Shown here piece by piece: positions 11,295-13,403 of a stretch of 13,403 nucleotides of DNA. The DNA is from Anaerolineales bacterium. GTDB taxonomy: Bacteria > Chloroflexota > Anaerolineae > Anaerolineales > Villigracilaceae. The notes below the pieces were generated by a model, which saw only the letters and a program-made list of their open reading frames with translations, did not search any database and was not told the origin of the DNA. Where the stretch lies: the NCBI GenBank assembly GCA_016928525.1, contig JAFGKO010000042.1:1-13403 (forward strand), in the 5' to 3' direction. The position numbers and the translations under genes are program-made. Positions within the stretch are counted from its first letter, which is position 1. Every line of letters starts with the position of its first letter.

Positions 11295-13403
11295 TTACTC
11301 CACCCAATCCGCAGCAATCAACTCAGCCTGTTCCAGAACAGTCCTCGTAGCTTTCTCCTGCTTATCGGGCGGATAGCCATACTTGCGTAATACTCTCCTG
11401 ACCATCACCCGCAACTTGGCGCGGACAGCCTCCCTCACCGTCCAGTCGATTGTGGCGTTGTTTCGTACCGTTTCGACCAGCTCACGGGCAATGTTCTTGA
11501 GCGTATCATCTCCCAGCACCTGGACCGCGCTATCGTTGACCTCCAACGCATCATAGAAAGCGATTTCATCTTCGGTGAGATTGAGTTTCTCGCCGCGCTT
11601 TTGGGCTTCGCGCATTTCTTTGCCCAACTTGATAAGTTCTGTAATGACCTCGGCGGCTGCAAGGGTGCGGTTCTGGTAGGCGCGGATGGTGCGCTCCAGC
11701 ATCTCGGCAAAGGAACGCGATTGCACCAGGTTCTTTTTCATCCGCAGCTTAAGCTCGTCGTTGAGCAGTTTGCGCAACAGTTCGATAGCGAGATTCTTTT
11801 GCGGCATCCTGCTGACTTCCGCAAGGAATTCCTCGGAAAGAATGGGGATTTCAGGTTTCTTCAAGCCTGCGGCGGCGAAGATGTCAATGACCTGGTCGCT
11901 GGCGGCGATCGCGCGTGACAAGATTTGCCGGATGGCCTGGTCCATATCTTCTGCCGTGCGTTCGCCTTCCACGGTGGACTTGACCAGCGCGGCGCGTACC
12001 GCCTGGAAGAAAGAGACATCATCCCTGATGGCAAGAGCGCGCTCGTCTGGTACGGCTAGCGCAAAGGCCAGCGATAATTCCCTGACCGCCTGTAACAAGC
12101 GCTTTTTGCCGTCATCCTGCTTGAGGATGTGTTCCTGCGCCAATGGCAGCACGCCAAGTTTTTCCTGCGCTGTGCCGGTGAAGAACTTAGACCAGTCGAA
12201 GCCGTAGAACAATCCTTTGCAGATTTCGTAGCGTTTGAGCAGTTCGTTGACCGCTTCGTTTTGATCAGGTGTTTCGGCAGGATGACCTGCTTCTGTATAG
12301 GCCGCTAGCGCTTTTTGCAGGTGATAGGCCAGGCCGAGATAATCTACAATCAAGCCACCTGGCTTGTCTTTGTAGACGCGGTTGACGCGCGCGATAGATT
12401 GCATCAGACCATGTCCCTGCATGGGTTTGTCCAAGTACATCGTGTGCAATGGTGGAACATCGAAACCCGTCAACCACATATCACGCACAATAACCACTTT
12501 GAACGGGTCGCCCGGGTCTTTATAGCGCAGGGCTAAATCTTCACGGGCTCTCTTGGTGCGGATGTGCGCCTGCCAGTCCAGCGGGTCGGCTGCGCTGCCT
12601 GTCATCACGATTTTGATGACACCGAGTTTGTCATCATCCGAATGCCAACCGGGACGGAGTTCGACGATGGCGTTGTAGAGGTCGACGCAGATACGGCGGG
12701 ACATGCCTACGATCATGGCCTTGCCATCCATCGCTTCCAGGCGCTTCTCGAAGTGATCAATGAAATCCTTCGCAATCAGTTTGACGCGCTTCTCTGCGCC
12801 TACCACGGCTTCGAGCGCTGCCCACTTGGTTTTGAGTTTTTCTTTCTTTTCCAACTCTTCGCCTTCGGTGACCTCATCGAATTCGGGATCGATCTTTGGC
12901 TTCTCTTTTTCGTCCAGTTCCAGTTTGGCAAGGCGGCCTTCATAGTAAATCTTGACCGTTGCGCCGTCTTCGACTGCCTGCTGGATGTCGTAGATACTGA
13001 TGTAATCACCAAATACAGCGCGCGTGTTGGCGTCGACATGTTCGATGGGCGTGCCGGTAAACCCGATGAAAGATGCGTTGGGCAGCGCATCCCGCATATG
13101 ACGGGCGTAGCCGTCGATGAAATCATACTGGCTGCGATGGGCTTCATCCGCGATCACCACGATGTTGTGACGGTCGGAAAGAATGCCCTCACCCCCGGCC
13201 CCCTTCGACAGGCTCAGGGCAGCGCCTCTACCGTTAGCGGGAGAGGGGAGAAACTTCTGAATGGTGGTAAAGAAAATGCCGCCTGCGATGCGCCCTCTGA
13301 GTTTTTTGGTCAGGTCTTCGCGGCTGGCAGCCTGTTCGGGGGTTTGGCGCAGGACTTCGGAACAACGCGAGAAGGTGCCAAAGAGTTGATCGTCCAGGTC
13401 GTT
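11295..13403 (-). CDS. hsdR: Type I restriction enzyme R subunit (HsdR), 5' end outside the window
   Basis: This is the ATP-driven translocase and nuclease subunit of a type I restriction-modification complex. 702 residues are visible, and the frame stays open to the right edge, so the GTG at 13160 is internal and not the start. Numbering from the edge: [11 protein letters not shown] 1-11, FFTTIQKF 44-51, DEAH box 86-89 within [21 protein letters not shown] 115-119 (motif III), MIVGMSRR 230-237, MWLTGFDVP 309-317 (motif V) and QSIARVNR 335-342 (motif VI). A long helical C-terminal region of the DUF3387 kind follows. The N-terminal nuclease domain and the Walker A motif lie outside, as would hsdM and hsdS. 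Residues about 54-73 are an in-frame repeat insertion not expected in the family. No frameshift or stop is seen. Confidence 0.9.
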   Translation of the reverse strand, partial: NDLDDQLFGTFSRCSEVLRQTPEQAASREDLTKKLRGRIAGGIFFTTIQKFLPSPANGRGAALSLSKGAGGEGILSDRHNIVVIADEAHRSQYDFIDGYARHMRDALPNASFIGFTGTPIEHVDANTRAVFGDYISIYDIQQAVEDGATVKIYYEGRLAKLELDEKEKPKIDPEFDEVTEGEELEKKEKLKTKWAALEAVVGAEKRVKLIAKDFIDHFEKRLEAMDGKAMIVGMSRRICVDLYNAIVELRPGWHSDDDKLGVIKIVMTGSAADPLDWQAHIRTKRAREDLALRYKDPGDPFKVVIVRDMWLTGFDVPPLHTMYLDKPMQGHGLMQSIARVNRVYKDKPGGLIVDYLGLAYHLQKALAAYTEAGHPAETPDQNEAVNELLKRYEICKGLFYGFDWSKFFTGTAQEKLGVLPLAQEHILKQDDGKKRLLQAVRELSLAFALAVPDERALAIRDDVSFFQAVRAALVKSTVEGERTAEDMDQAIRQILSRAIAASDQVIDIFAAAGLKKPEIPILSEEFLAEVSRMPQKNLAIELLRKLLNDELKLRMKKNLVQSRSFAEMLERTIRAYQNRTLAAAEVITELIKLGKEMREAQKRGEKLNLTEDEIAFYDALEVNDSAVQVLGDDTLKNIARELVETVRNNATIDWTVREAVRAKLRVMVRRVLRKYGYPPDKQEKATRTVLEQAELIAADWVE
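13186..13250. repeat. REP-like palindromic repeat inserted in frame in hsdR
   Basis: The segment starts ccctcaccccc and ends gggagagggg, an imperfect inverted pair, and holds cccttcgacaggctcaggg (13201-13219), which I recall as a common dispersed palindromic repeat. It is translated within hsdR as [20 protein letters not shown], between FTTIQKFLP and [16 protein letters not shown] related cccttcgac...gctcaggg arm occurs in the repeat at 5398-5527. Confidence 0.75.

Noticed and set aside
11295..13160. GTG at 13160 as the start of the restriction subunit
   Set aside because: It lies inside the [10 protein letters not shown] motif, and the same frame continues open with HsdR-like sequence to the window edge.

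Overview
The window most likely comes from a Chloroflexota bacterium, probably Anaerolineae-like. This is inferred from gene content: secreted multi-domain propeller proteins, a class III CoA-transferase beside an HMG-CoA-lyase-like enzyme, and many short palindromic intergenic repeats. No rRNA or marker gene confirms it. Apart from one plus-strand gene at the left end, all convincing genes lie on the minus strand.

Left part (84-3586): a 994-residue plus-strand protein joins a six-bladed PD40-type propeller, a clostripain-family (C11) cysteine peptidase and a C-terminal DNRLRE-like beta-sandwich. It has no signal peptide and starts in the middle of a propeller blade, so its 5' end may have been lost. 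A terminator follows, then the decayed 3' end of another secreted-protein gene, then a second, perfect 18-bp hairpin terminator shared with the operon on the other strand.

Middle part (3587-9042): a five-gene minus-strand operon, in order of transcription: an isocitrate/isopropylmalate-type dehydrogenase, an HMG-CoA/citramalyl-CoA lyase-like enzyme, a class III (CaiB-type) CoA-transferase, and the large and small subunits of an isopropylmalate-isomerase-type hydro-lyase. Together these have the chemistry of one round of 2-oxoacid chain elongation (condense with acetyl-CoA, isomerise, decarboxylate oxidatively). There is no LeuA/CimA synthase; a CoA lyase plus a CoA-transferase stand where it would be. 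A citramalate route between pyruvate plus acetyl-CoA and 2-oxobutyrate is the leading hypothesis, and a citrate/isocitrate version is also possible. All three non-trivial spacers of the operon hold a palindromic repeat, and each is of a different kind.

Right part (9043-13403): the operon leader carries a perfect palindrome and a long-range hairpin. Next come a strong terminator, a GC-rich array of small hairpins with a 24-nt period, a seven-bladed WD40 lipoprotein, and the 3' two-thirds or so of a type I restriction enzyme R subunit (hsdR) that runs off the right edge. The hsdR reading frame contains a REP-like palindromic repeat inserted in frame just before the DEAH box. Two short plus-strand fragments that flank the lipoprotein gene encode the same peptide, NLRPVAVQ, and differ only at synonymous positions; they look like remains of related genes.
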